In this document: in pieces, positions 12,702-24,351 of the stretch | Position numbering within the stretch: the stretch's first letter is position 1 | How the letters are laid out: every line of letters begins with the position of its first letter | Assembly (NCBI GenBank): GCA_015680685.1 | Contig: MNCI01002331.1 | Location: forward strand, 575,435-639,434 | Length of the DNA: 64,000 nt | Source of the DNA: Gnetum montanum | Lineage: Eukaryota; Streptophyta; Gnetopsida; Gnetales; Gnetaceae | Direction: 5' to 3' | Position numbers and translations under genes: made by a program | The notes under the pieces: generated by a model | The model's database searches: none | Told to the model about the DNA's origin: nothing | The model's input: the letters and a program-made list of their open reading frames with translations, nothing else

Positions 12702-14696
12702 CACCTTAGGTAGCTCCTCAGTTTTTAACTTTTTTGTTTTATACATTTTTGGTTTTACAAATTTTTGTTTTCATCTTCTTTGTTTTACATATTTGTATTT
12801 TTAAGGTTATTGGTCTTCTCTTAGTTTTTGTTTTACACCATCGTTAATATAGTTAATATTTATTGTCTACTCTTTTACTTTCTTTTATGGTTATGTTTGC
12901 TTGTGTTTGATGTGTTTCTCTACTTTTTTTGCTAATAAGGTGGCAAGTACAATGGTAATGCACTACTCGATGGTGGTATGTTTCATTTGTAATTTGATTG
13001 TTGATGTCTAGTTTTTGACTTTGAATGTTGTTATTAATGACTAAGACATGGTTTCTTTTCATGTAATAGGCAATGAGTCCACATCATCCACCCATCCACA
13101 TACTCTATGGTTTTCCTTATTTTGGAAGCGTGTAGTCTCTTCTTCATTAATGCAACTTTAATAAATTGGTAACTTGTGTAGTTTTTGAAATTGGGAAGGA
13201 ATCAAAGGTTTTGATAGGGTGTGGCTTCAAAGAGATGAGGTAGTCTTTGCGCTTTTCTATTTTCCTGTGTGTAGGAGTGTTCTCATAAGCTTCTCGTTGT
13301 TCCACATCATTTCACAATAGGAAGTCAAATAAGTCCTCACATGGTGTGGTCCTCATCACAAAAAAAAACATAAAAAAAAACATGAGCATTTAAAGCACAC
13401 CCCTTGGACAAAATAAATGTGAAAAATGCATGGGTCTTTGCATGGTGTGGTTCCCATCCAGAAAAAACATGGAAATTCAAAGCACACCACTTAGACCAAA
13501 TAAGAGGGCTACTAGCGTTGGTTATGAGACTTGTCTTGTCTCTTCTAACTAAGGCCCTTTCTTACTTCCTACCTTCTGTCCAATTTGGAATAATGGTTGT
13601 TTTGTGGGAGAATTCTTGTGTCTCAAGTGATGGACTTGCCTTAGAATGTTGATGCGAAGTCACTAAAAGTGGTTGGTTTTGATCTGGAATGAGGAAAGAT
13701 CCTACCAAGTCAACTAATCACAAATTCCATAAGGGAGTACTTATGACCATAACTAGGAACTCTATTCCACTCCCTTTGTCATCTATTTATGATTTTCATG
13801 CCTCACCTCACTGCTAGTTTCATGTTTTGATTCAGTGTTTTGGTTTGATCTGTCAGGTTTCTCAGTTAGTTACTTTTGGGTTTTTATACTTAAATTTTTG
13901 TAATCATTAATCATCCATGGAGCCCATAGACTCCTTGGTTTGAAGTTATGCAAGGGCATAAAAGGTATATGCCTGCTTTGGGGAGTACCCACTTGCATAT
14001 CTTTTGGTTTGGTTAAGTTCTTTATCCTTAGACATTATTGCAATCAAATTCTTTTTATTTACCCCATCCATGTCATCCAATTGTACACACCTTCACAACT
14101 GTTTGTAATTAACTCCTTTTTATTGTTGTGAATACCCTCTTTCTAGTACTCCTTGTGTCAAGCTTTTTCTGAATTGTATGGATCACTTCTCTTATTTAAC
14201 CCATTTGTCAGTCTTTCCACTAATAATATCACGTAATCAATCTATCACGATCACAACTTGGCTAGATAAAATCACTGACAAGATAAGGTATTCAGGAATT
14301 ATCTATTGTATTATATATACTAATCCTTGGTTTTGTTTGATTGCAGTGGGAAGTGTGGATTAGAAGCAAGACTATCGTCACCAAGGAGCATGCAACCATA
14401 TCACTCATGAGAGATTATTCATAATTGTTGGATCTCTTCTACCTCTCCCTCATTCTTCTTTTGTCAAGAGTGGTTGGATGTCGTTTGGATTCGTTGGTGT
14501 TCTTTCCTATTATCATGAACATCAATTTTGTACATAATTGTAATATTGTATGCTTGGGCACTTTGGTATTTTTCTATTGTCTCTGTGTCACTCTACATGT
14601 TAGTCAAATAAGTCCATACCCCCTAATATATTTTGTAAAGGAATTGTTCCTCTTCTTCTACACTCGAGGATAAGTTTTCATTCAATCATGGGGGTA
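12702..14696 (+). other. Non-coding 3' segment of element C and polypurine tract
   Basis: Two kilobases without a recognisable protein, rich in T. A matching non-coding segment occupies the same place in F (31485-33180) and G (59024-61000), so it belongs to the family. At 13330-13500 a phrase around CATGGTGTGGTTC...CATC is repeated. It ends in the polypurine tract ATCATGGGGGTA at 14685-14696. Confidence 0.75.
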
Positions 14697-15540
14697 TGAT
14701 TAATCATATTTTTCATATACTCCAATATCGGGGTGGCCATGATATCGAGTATGCAATATCATGGCCCAAGTTGCGAGATCGTACATTCAATATCATAGGG
14801 TTACTCTCAGGTCTATAAATACAGTGCCTAGGCACATAATTGGGAGTAAGTTTTAGGCAGTCAAGTAGCAAAACTCTTGCATTTTGTTCATTTGAAAGTT
14901 AGAATATTTTCCAAGTGCCCGTAGCAAGAGGTCTAAGTGTGAATGGATCTTTATTCAAGCATTGATGTACCTGAACACACCATTGTATTGGCAATAAAGA
15001 TGAACTCTTTGATCCATTCCTTGTAGCACTTGAGACTTTCTTTCTTATGCATTTATATTTCATGAAATTTACATAAATATTATTTATGTAGTAATTAATT
15101 TGATTAATCAAGAAACTCATTAAGATACACAAGCATGACCCCTTCGAACATATGTGTGACACTTGGTAGCTTAGAAACGATTAGCGTTTGAAAACCCAAC
15201 AATGTTTACACAAAGTTCAAGATGTGTCTTGAAAGTGGGAATAGTTACATGTGTTAGGCTAGATTAGACCATAGTCTACTTAGCAATTAATCACTCTTAC
15301 TTTTACTTTCATCTTTGGTCTAGGTGAGTAATTTCATAAAAACACAAAATAATAAAAATCTTACACCTTAGTCATACTTAACCATACAATTGCATTCCAC
15401 AAGTGGAATTGGGAAGAAAACACACATGCATTGTTTGGCTCTAGTGTACTTAGTAATTATAGTTTGCGAAATTCGACCAGATAGCACGTGAATGCCTGTG
15501 ATTCGTATGGTTTGGCATAGGGGTACCTCGCCACTCATCA
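14697..15540 (+). repeat. 3' LTR of element C
   Basis: It starts TGATTAATCAT directly after the polypurine tract and ends CCACTCATCA. The TATA box is at about 14812-14822 (TATAAATAC). Upstream are GATATC/AATATC motifs (ATGATATCGA, GCAATATCAT). Alignment to the 5' LTR shows roughly one change in ten by eye, mostly transitions, so the insertion is old. Confidence 0.9.
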
Positions 15541-17790
15541 ATGGTATATTAGATAATTTTGGTTCAATGGATGTTCAATGTCATGGTGGATTTTTTTTAT
15601 TTTATTACATTCATATGATATGGAATATGTTAAAAGTATGCTATCAAAATCTAGTCTTGGAAAACCATTTTGAGGAGTTGCTAATACAACAGTGTACGTA
15701 ATTGTTTGATCTCCAAGCATTCCTCTAAATAATAAGATTCTTGAAGTTTTATGGAAAGGTAGGAAGATTTCATATGATCCATTAAAAAATTTTGGTTGTG
15801 AGGCTTATATTTTAATTCCAAAAGAAAAAAGAAATCAATTACATGTAAAATCCCAAAGGTATGTTTTTCTAGGTTATAACAAAGATGATAGAGGCTATAG
15901 ATTTTGGGATCCTTTTGTAAAACAAGTTATCCAAAGTAGGGATGTTTTATATAATGAAAGTGAGATGTTTATTCATAAGAAACAAGATAAAGAAAAATCA
16001 AAAAAATTAATTGTAGATGTGGATGTTCTTGTTTCACATCATCATGAAATTTAACCATATATCCACAATGAGGTTATTAATGTTGATACTAATAATAATA
16101 CAAAGAAAATAAAAGGTGGTGTTATTACATCTTATGCAAATAGTAAAGGGCTTCTAGTAACTCCTATATAGAAAGTTAGGAGTTCTTTATGGCCTTATAA
16201 AACAACAAAAAGTATTTGCCTTCTTTGTACCATACTTTATTTATTGATGTTGTTGACTCTGAATCTTTTCAGGAAGGTGTAAATTATCATGCTACTAATA
16301 AACGACAAGAGACTGTGATTGAGGAGATTAATGCTTTACATTTTAATAATAGTTGGGAGTTGGTAAACCTTCCACAATGAAGGTAAGTTCTAAAACATAG
16401 ATAGAAGATGGTTCCTTGTGGTATGAAGTACGATTCAAGGTTAAATGTGATGGATAGAAACTTGGTATTGATCTCAATAAAATTTTTGCCTTTATGATAA
16501 AACATAATTCTATTACAGTTGTTCCTTCTTTGGTTGCAAATCTAAATTTAGAACTAGAATAACTTAATATCAAAGAAACTTTTCTGCATGGTGATTTAGA
16601 AGAAAAAAAATTTATGTATCATCCTATAGGTTTTATAAATGCAACTAATGTTAATTTGATTTGCAAATTGAAAAAGGTTCATGTCTAGATTGAAGTAGGC
16701 ATTAAGGTTGGGGCATAAGAAATTTGATAATTTTATGCATAATGAAATTATAAAAGATCTGAATATGATCATTGTGTATATTAAAGGTTTGATATAAGGT
16801 AGTTTTACTATTTTATTTTATGTTGATGATATGATGATTGTTAGTAATGACCAAATTGAAATTAAATATTTAAAAGATAACACGTCTAAATGTTTTTCTA
16901 TCAAAGATCTTGGACTAGATAAGAAGATTTTGGGCATGCATATTCAAAGAGATGTAAAGCAAGGTATGCGTTGGTTAAGTCAATGCATGTATATTTCAAG
17001 AACTTTAGAGTGTTTTAATATAGTTCATTGTAAGCTAGTTTTTACAACATTACCAATACATTTTAAATTGTCTAAAGATAATTATCAAATGAATAAAGAA
17101 AATATAAGCAAGATGATGAATGTTCCTTATACATTATTTGTTGGTAGCCTCATGTATGCAATGGTTTATACTAGACCTGATATTGCTTCTTTAGTGGAAG
17201 TTGTTTCTTGTTACAAGGACAATCTTGGATGGGAATGTTGGCAACCAACAAATAATATTCTTTGATATTTGAAAGGTACAGAAAAAGAATGTTTATGCTT
17301 TGATGGTTCTTCTTTAGATATTTTTTGTTTTGCATATATTGATTTTTCTAGTTGTCATGAAAGTAAAAAATCCACTATTGAGCATGTTTTCACAATTGGT
17401 AGTGGTACTATTAGTAGGATGTCTAATTTATAGGTTATTGTTCTTTATCTACCATAGAAGCTGAATATGTAGCATTGACAAAAGCAACAAAAATTATAAT
17501 TTCATTAAGAAGTTTGCTTGAATAATTTAAGATAAATCAAGATAGATTTGTTGTGTTTTGTGAGAATTAAAGTGTAATTGATCTTGCAAAGAATGCAATG
17601 TTTCATTCAAAAATAAATCATATTAACATTATATACCATTTGATCAGTTTGGCTCTTGATTAAGGAGATTTGGAGGTAGACAAAGTTGATATTGAAAGAC
17701 ATCTTGCTAAATTTTTATCAAAAGTTCTTCTTGGAGATATCTTGATTTGGCTAGAGTGCAAGCATAAATTATGGAAGCAATGAAACTCTT
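15541..17790 (+). mobile_element. Element B, right half: Copia integrase, RT and RNase H, degenerate
   Basis: This continues Copia B after the C insertion. 15740-15960 holds the integrase end: KNFGCEAYILIPKEKRNQL, then VFLGYNKDDRGYRFWDP, then SRDVLYNE, a standard Copia series. The RVT_2 reverse transcriptase spans about 16500-17265, with the YVDD active site at 16819-16830, SIKDLG after it, and GSLMYAMVYTRPDIA at 17145-17190. RNase H is read from 17270 to about 17720 through stops and shifts (RKST-like KKST, then TTEAEY-like, then AKN.MFHSK). Order and spacing follow Ty1/Copia, where integrase precedes RT. No 3' LTR could be paired. Confidence 0.85.
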
Positions 17791-17929
17791 GATTTGAAGA
17801 TCGAAGATTTTTCATCAAGCATGTATTGGTTGGGCTACCAACATAAGTCTATAACCATTGTTTAAGGTATGGTTCATATAATTAATTAGTATGGTTTTGG
17901 AAAATAAAAACTAAAAAATTAGATGAATA

Positions 17930-19330
17930 TAGACATGCAAAGAAAGATCCACATTAAACAATAAATGCACATTAATCATGTAGTTTTAGTCAAATCCTAT
18001 GCATATCGAATATACATAAAACTAGAGAAGTAGAATTAAACATGATAAAATATCAAGACATCTTAATTAGAAATTAAGAAGCATAGATCTGAATTGTAAA
18101 TGCATAAACATAAGAATACACACACAACCTCATGCACACAAACTAGTCATGCTCTACAATACTAACATGTCTCTAATATGGTAGCACTTATGCATCTAAG
18201 TGAAATGAATACCATAGTACTTGAATGAATGGAGTGTGAGTTTTTTAATAGAAAAGAATTCCAAAATCTAAAATGTTGAAACCCTAACTAAAGAAGACTA
18301 TCACCAAATCTTACTCAACTACATAAACATAGCAAAGGGCAATAAAACAATGTCATAATTCTTATGTGGTTCCTAACTAGTAATAACACCTCTTCATAGA
18401 ATTAAGTAATTAGGAAATTTTTGGATAATTAAAGCCAAATCAACTGGCACTACTTTGTGTTAGTAATCTTGAAGTTACAAGTTGTTATTTGTTGTTTTTG
18501 ACTTCCACTTTTTAACAATTTTTTTTTTAAAAGAACAACATATGTTAAGCATTCTAAAAATATAGATTGTTTTGTATTGATGTATGATTAAAAAAAGTCA
18601 CTGTTGTGCTTTAAAAGACATTGTTTTACCTTGTTAGTTGTAACATTTCAAAGAAAAAAAAAAGATGAATATATACATATAAAGAAAGAACCAACTCAAA
18701 TAATAAATGCACATTAATCATGAAGTTTTAGTAAAATCCCATGCATTATGAATATACACAAAACCTGAGAACATGAAAAAATATTAAGACATCTTAGCTA
18801 AACAAATTGCAAATGCACAAACTCAGGCATATACATATAACCTTGTGCACACAAACTAGTAATGCTCTACAATACCACAACAAGTCTCTAATCAGATAGC
18901 ACTTATACATCTAAGTGAAATGAATACCAAATTACCTGAAAGAATGGAGTGTGAGGTTTTTAATAAAAAAGAATTCCAAAACCTGAAATGTTGAAACTTT
19001 GATCCTATTTAGTAAAAATAAAATATAAAATAAAGAAAATTATCACCAAATCTTAAACAATAAAGTAAACATAGCAAAGGCCAATAAAATAATGCTATAA
19101 TTCTTATATAATGCTTAAAGTTAGAAACACTTGGTATTAGTAATCTTGAAGTTACTTACTAGTTTTGACTTCCTCTTTATAACAGAAATTTTGTATTTAT
19201 ATATAAAAAATGCATGTTAAAAATTCTATTTAAAAATATAAATTGTTTGGTGTTGATGTATGAGTGAAAAAATATTACTGCTATGCTTTAAAAGGCATTG
19301 TTTTACGTTGTTTTATTACAAAATAAAAGA
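17930..19330. repeat. Diverged tandem duplication of about 0.7 kb
   Basis: 17930-18660 and 18661-19330 align along their length. Anchors include AATAAATGCACATTAATCAT (17959 and 18700), CACACAAACTAGT followed by ATGCTCTACAATAC, AAGTGAAATGAATACCA, and GAATGGAGTGTGAG. Small indels and many substitutions separate them. No coding potential was seen. It lies directly downstream of Copia B and could include remains of its 3' LTR. Confidence 0.8.
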
Positions 19331-21009
19331 ACTCTGAACTACTTTGCATGGTTTCTCATCTTTCACATTATAAGATTTTCCATGTTAATTCTATGGTCTA
19401 TTTTATTGCTTATTATTTTATTTGCTATATTTCTTGTTTTAAGAGTAACGATATCTAACTTAAAGTTAATATTTTATTGCTATATTTCCAATTCGCTTTT
19501 AATAGCGTGAACAAAGTGTGCATAAATAAAATATCGAAAGCACACAGGAACTATAGGTATTTCACTCGGCTGCACCTTGTATGCATGCCAAAAAAAGATA
19601 CGTGAAGCGTTAAAGATCTTCAGCTATTAGAGAAAGGCAGGGACGAACACATCACCGAAAGAAAATTCCAATCTAAATCATTATTTATTCCAAAGCAAGC
19701 TGGCCCTCAACTTGACCGCATAAATAATCACCCAAAGAAAATTCTAATCTAAATCATTTCTTTATTTCAAAGCAAACTGGGCCTCAACTTGACCGCATAA
19801 TTAATTTTTACTTTAAACTTCCGAATTTGAAAAAAGAGTTATGTCATTGCTGCCCTTGAATAATTCACTTTAAATTTTATCACTGTAAACATCGGATAAA
19901 AATAACTTCACCAATACGTTTGGCATCATAGCATTGCCATTGATAACTATAAATATAAATATTATGTTGTTTTTATCTGTATTTGCTATGGGCAATCAGC
20001 TTCAAATTTGCTGAGAAGGTGGTTTCATAGATTGAAAATCCCATGGGATCGGTAAAACGGCAACCTTTTTATAGATTGGATCCAGAAAATCCAAACAAAT
20101 TGGTGTAAAAATCGAATTAAAATTGTCGATATTTACAAAAGACAGCACTTAAATGCACTCATGTTAGTAGTGGTATTTTCCATTTTTTTTTTCATTAAGA
20201 GTTCAGTTAAAGTGGAAAATCAAATATAGAAATTTTAGGTTTGGCGTAGCTAACCGTCTGTCTCCCGAGGTCCACCGTGTCGTGTCGAGGTCCACCGTGT
20301 CGTGTCGTTTGGGGTGTTGATTATCGAAGTGTTTCTACAATATATTAAACTTAAAAAATCAATAAAAATATATGAAATATCCCATCTGACTTTGAATTGG
20401 CTTCAATGTTACCTTGCGATTAATGGCAGATTTCTCAATCTATGGGCAGTCTTGCATCTTAGTCATTTAAAAGGAGCAGATATGGTTTCTTGAGACGTTG
20501 GAAGTTTCAAAACTGGTGCATAACATGTGGGAATCATGATGATAAACAGCCTTCAACCAGTGGTAATGTGCACGCTACTTTAGTGGGTCCTCTGCCCTGC
20601 TGGATTTGCATCCTTTAGAGTTACTTCAGGAATTCGACTTGAGATATATGTGTGACCACATTTTGGTACTTTTGAAAAACATAGAGGTGAATTTTTCAAT
20701 TATCTTATATACGAATTTCCTTTTCAAGTAAGCCATAACCATTATTTGGTTATTTATCGTTACCTTACATTAGGCAAAGTAACCAAGCGCCGACACGGGG
20801 GTTAGATGAACGATAGATGAACGATACTTCAGATAAAAGTTGACGTGCTTGCCTATTCGGACAGAGCTGTTTAGAGACGAGAAACCAGATCAATCTATCC
20901 TGGTATTTCCTACATCTTCATTGGATTCCGTTTGCAGTAGGAATGATATAGTATGGATGATTGCATGGACCATGTTTATAATAACGATTCATTTGAATTA
21001 CTTGGAGAA
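19331..21009. other. Non-repeat DNA with small duplications, no firm gene
   Basis: AT-rich DNA. Two tandem copies of about 73 bases lie at 19657-19732 and 19733-19803 (both with CTCAACTTGACCGCATAA). A 20-base exact tandem repeat is at 20266-20305. Short open frames at 20302-20493 and 20840-21031 show no family I recognise. The right end leads into the block at 21010, which has a paralogue near 57370. Confidence 0.5.
20266..20305. repeat. Exact 20-bp tandem duplication
   Basis: CGAGGTCCACCGTGTCGTGT occurs twice head to tail at 20266-20285 and 20286-20305. The identity is complete, unlike the old repeats around it, so it is recent. Confidence 0.95.
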
Positions 21010-21290
21010 TTTACTTTCCAAAAGGAAATAATGATGCAAGCACAATTGTATACATGATCTCTAGAGATGTACCGTACCACCTTTGGCTTGCAGTGGGACT
21101 CCTTTCGGTAGGTGCTTCACTGGAAAAGTGGACTGCGTCACTGTCTCACTCGGACAGAGATTCATCAGATTGGTTTAAGGATGATAAAAAAATAAAGGAA
21201 GAATGCTTGCATGTCTTCTGGGAGATGTGAAGATTGGCAAAGCTTTTATGGGACTTAAAAATTTCTCAAACTCAGACCCCAGAGCGACTG
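21010..21290 (+). pseudogene. Unknown coding block, left paralogue
   Basis: A continuous reading contains FPKGNNDASTIV, then a hydrophobic, possibly membrane-spanning stretch HLWLAVGLLSVGASL, then SSDWFKDDKKIKEEC and HVFWEM followed by a stop, after which RLAKLLWDLK and TQTPERL can still be read. The block at 57370-57670 gives the matching FPKGTNDAGTLV and FWEMRRLAKLLWELK. Agreement of the two in protein sequence, more than in silent positions, suggests real coding ancestry. I do not recognise the family. The TGA inside the matching region makes this copy a pseudogene. Confidence 0.5.
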
Positions 21291-21993
21291 TAATTATTTA
21301 AGGTACTCTTGGTTGGAGCATCCCAGCCTACATGAAGAAAACGGTTTCATAAGAAAAGAGGAGTGAATCAGGTACGTGTGGAATGAAAAAGAGCAAAAGG
21401 TATCATCATCGGAGGAGGAAGATATTGATAATGACAACAATGATGATGAAGGATACTACCAAGAAAGTGAAGGGAAGATGATGAAGAATCCGATAACGTT
21501 GCTGATGCAAATGTTTGGCGGTGAAGTGTGGACCTTTATCTGCTCTGACAATATTCCCACATGACAGTTGCCTGACAAGATACGGTAGTTGCTGGATAAC
21601 AAGAAAAGCCGCAAGCAAAGGATTCTGATGACCAACAGAAACATGGAGTCCACCTGGCGAGAATGGGCAAAGGTGTTGACCGAAGATTGCATGTACACCT
21701 ACGTTATGCTCTCATCTCATGAAATAATGCCGCAGGTATCACCAGAGAAATGGGGTCTGACGACATTCACTAGGAAGCTATGCATAAAAAGAATCTGATA
21801 CCTGGAAGTTTGGAATCAAGAATTTGTGATTGTGATAGCATTCTGCCAGAACCAATGGGTATGGGTTTGTAACCTTGAGATGTGAATTTAAAAAATTAAA
21901 ATACTGTTGATACATAAATTTTGGACACACTAACATCTATGAAAACTTGTTTTAAGAGACCCATATGAGTATAGTTTTAGCTGGAAAGGGTTA
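21291..21993. other. Flank between the unknown block and element D
   Basis: Short frames at 21376-21564 (acidic, with an E/D/N run) and 21589-21798 are open but resemble nothing I know. They might be further exons of the 21010 block. Otherwise nothing recognisable up to the D LTR. Confidence 0.3.
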
Positions 21994-22591
21994 TGTGACA
22001 ATAATAATAATAATAATAATCCAAACAAAATATTAAAAATTTAAATTAAATATAAATTTAAGGAGGATTTTGTCTTGATTATAAAAAATAAAAGATATAG
22101 TAAAATATCCAAAATTAAAATTAAACATTGTGCAATTTTTCTTTCTTTTGAAAAGTAAACAATACAAAAGGGAAAATGGAAATTAAACTAACAATTTATC
22201 TCGTCCCGCTACTGCTTGACCACCATCGTTTTGTGATGTTGCTGGTAGCGGGCATCAACTGCAACTATCAAACACTGCCATTAGTTGTTGCTACCTAGTG
22301 CTTCCCTGGCTACTCCAGGATTTGATGATTTGGGAGCTGCAGTCCAAGATCTCTCTGCCGTGCATCACCTTTGACTACCCACTTGGATCCTTCCTTTCCT
22401 ACAAGAGAAGCTTGAGCCACACAAATAGAATAGATCAATAATCATTCAAATGATGCTGAATTAAACAACCACCAATCAATCAGTTTGTGATCCCATCCCC
22501 TTGTAAGAAATTAGGGAGAACATTATGAGAAAGTGGATGAGAGCAATGTGAGGTTGTTTATTCGTTCTCAGAAATTTCCTCCCCTTCTCTA
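21994..22591 (-). repeat. 3' LTR of element D
   Basis: It aligns with 54414-54918. Shared anchors are TGTGACAATAATAATAAT at the outer end, CTGCTTGACCAC, GATGATTTGGGAGC, CACTTGGATCCTTCCTTTC and CATCCCCTTGTAAGAAATT. It is longer than its partner by an insertion near 22130 and another near 22440. A (AAT)n run opens it. A G-rich minus-strand tract lies just inside and is probably the polypurine tract. Confidence 0.75.
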
Positions 22592-22625
22592 GCCTGCGGC
22601 GCCCCCTCCCCCGCCACCCCCGTAG
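22592..22625 (-). other. G-rich tract (possible polypurine tract and G-quadruplex) of D
   Basis: The minus strand reads GGGGGTGGCGGGGGAGGGGG followed by CGCCGC. This places several G runs within 25 bases, next to the start of the D 3' LTR. It is strikingly GC-rich in an AT-rich region. Confidence 0.6.
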
Positions 22626-23199
22626 GAATTCCAACATGAGTCTAGTTGATTAGCCACACTGTCAAAGAGCACAATCCTTTCGGAAACTTTGCCCATGGTG
22701 CAGTTCAACCTTCGTGTATGTGCCTTTGATTATTATTTAATGGCATCATAGCAAGTCTCCTGGGTGGCTAAGGGCTCTCAAGTGGAAATGAACACACTTC
22801 ACCTTGTTGTTCACAGGATAGCCATGGATCATCACACCTGAGGACTAGGGCTTATGAGAGGAAAAATGGGGTTTTCCAAAGTCGCCTAGTGATTATGGCT
22901 AACCATTCTCCAACATCACCTATCCTACACTCACATGATCATGATGATTACATGATAAGTTAGCACAAATCTCATGCTTCATAATCCAACATAACTATAG
23001 AAACTAAAACCTTGAAAAAGATTGAGAAGAATCAAAGCATTATTGAAATATATAGTATAAAAAAGATTTTATGTAATAGTACTAGGAAATATTATATAAA
23101 GGATTATACTTACATTATTTTCAAATAGTGTTCTGATGACCCAATGCCTAGTAACTCAAAAGTTCATATTGATTACTAAAATCATATGCAAAGCAAAAA
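22626..23199. other. Non-coding part of element D between protease ORF and 3' LTR
   Basis: No coding signal seen. This is where an autonomous Gypsy element would carry about 4 kb of pol, so the shortness supports D being a gag-protease element. Confidence 0.6.
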
Positions 23200-24013
23200 T
23201 CAAAACAATATGCTAAGAAAGAAAGAATGGAAGTGCAAAGAAAATATGCAAACAATTTGTCGATGCTTAAGATTATGAAAATCAAGACCTAATCTTAACT
23301 TGCCTGATTGTTTTATATAAATTTTTTCTTTAATATAACTTTCAATGATAGGTTTAGGTCTTGGTGGATCATCAAATATAGCCTTTCTAGGAGAATGTTC
23401 CATGGATGCGTTGTTAAAATTCAGCACACCTTTAAATGTTTTAAGAGGTAGGGTCTTATTTATATCTTTGTCTTTCCTTGAAGGTGGTAGGCTACTTAGA
23501 TGAAATCTATCATGTTGTTGATAAGGCAAGCTATCTCCATAGACTTCTTCACCTTCTCTAGGACTTTGATAGGATTGGGTGGAATCTACATGAGAGACAA
23601 GATTTATTTTTGTAGTTTCACTCACATAGTTATTTACAACATGTTTTCTGTGCTTAACCTCAATAACCCCAACATGAAGATTAGTGTTTCAGTTTTCCAA
23701 AGATTGATTTTGTTGATCCAAGGCTGTAACTACTTGTTTGTAGAAAGGTTCTCTAGGTATAGTTATGTATTCAAATGTTCCTTTGATCAGGATTAATAAT
23801 TCTGAGAAATCCAACCTTAAGAAGCCCCCAAACTTGGCTCCAAAAGTCCTAGATAGGAGCACACCATAGGTAAGTGACATGTCAACTACTAGGATATTAG
23901 TGTAACATGTGAACATAGGGTATTGTTTAAGTTGCACTTTTACACTTTTTAATGACCCTACTACAGGTACGTTGGACCCATCGATTTGAATCATGTTTTC
24001 CATTTGTGGTATC
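23200..24013 (-). pseudogene. Element D protease, C-terminal part, and downstream ORF
   Basis: Minus-strand frame continuing from the piece at 34606-34124 across the F insertion. It opens with QMENMIQIDGSNVPVVGSL, then KVQLKQYPMFTC, and a LSRTFGAKFGGFL stretch at the place of the conserved I-L-G-R protease motif. After a stop near 23689 the frame goes on with an Arg/Pro/Ser-rich 141-residue segment (PRPKPIIESYIKEKIY) to 23200. It then ends without any RT motif. Confidence 0.65.
24009..24013. repeat. Target site duplication GTATC of element F (partner 34119-34123)
   Basis: GTATC directly precedes the 5' LTR of F and directly follows its 3' LTR end CTCATCA. Both copies are perfect. Removing F and one copy restores the reading frame of the D protease. 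Confidence 0.92.
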
Positions 24014-24020
24014 TAATGAG

Positions 24021-24240
24021 AGCAGTTACCCTAATTATTAGAGTGGTTACTCTAGCGGTTACTCTAATTATTAGAGTGGTTACTCTAGCGGTTACTGTAG
24101 TGGTTACTCTAGTAGTTATTCTAATTATTAGAGTAGTTACTCTAGTAGTTATTCTAATTATTAGAGTGGTTACTCTAGCGGTTGCTTTAGCAGTTATTCT
24201 AATTATTAGAGCAGTTACTCTAATTATTAGAGTAGTTTCT
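24021..24240. repeat. Palindromic array in U3 of element F
   Basis: The unit CTCTAATTATTAGAG (arms CTCTAA/TTAGAG around TTA) recurs with linkers such as TGGTTACTCTAGCGGTTA. Six or more copies occur here and three to four in the 3' LTR (33188-33345). It sits immediately upstream of the TATA box, where LTR enhancers lie. Copy number differs between the two LTRs. Confidence 0.9.
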
Positions 24241-24351
24241 CCCAAGTCTATAAATATAGTGCCCAGGCACACAATTGGAAAAAGTCTTTTAGCAATTAAG
24301 TAGCGAAACTCTTGTAGTCTATTTGAAAGTTAGAGTATTTTCCAAATGCTT

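Larger units (their letters stand above)
5586..15540 (+). mobile_element. Element C: Athila-like Ty3/Gypsy, complete but dead
   Basis: About 9.96 kb with two LTRs (5586-6385 and 14697-15540), a tRNA-Asp-type primer site, gag-protease, RT with FMDD, RNase H, integrase, a 2 kb non-coding 3' segment and the polypurine tract TCATGGGGGTA just before the 3' LTR. The perfect ATGGT TSD fixes both ends. Every domain carries stops, frameshifts or lost catalytic residues. Confidence 0.93.

Noticed and set aside
24021-24240. CRISPR-like array
   Set aside because: Units are contiguous palindromic repeats without unique spacers, inside a plant LTR.
23986-24303. Open frames on both strands with Val-Thr-Leu-Ile-Ile-Arg repeats in the F LTR (also 33170-33404)
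   Set aside because: They are translations of the palindromic U3 array; the repeat explains openness on both strands.
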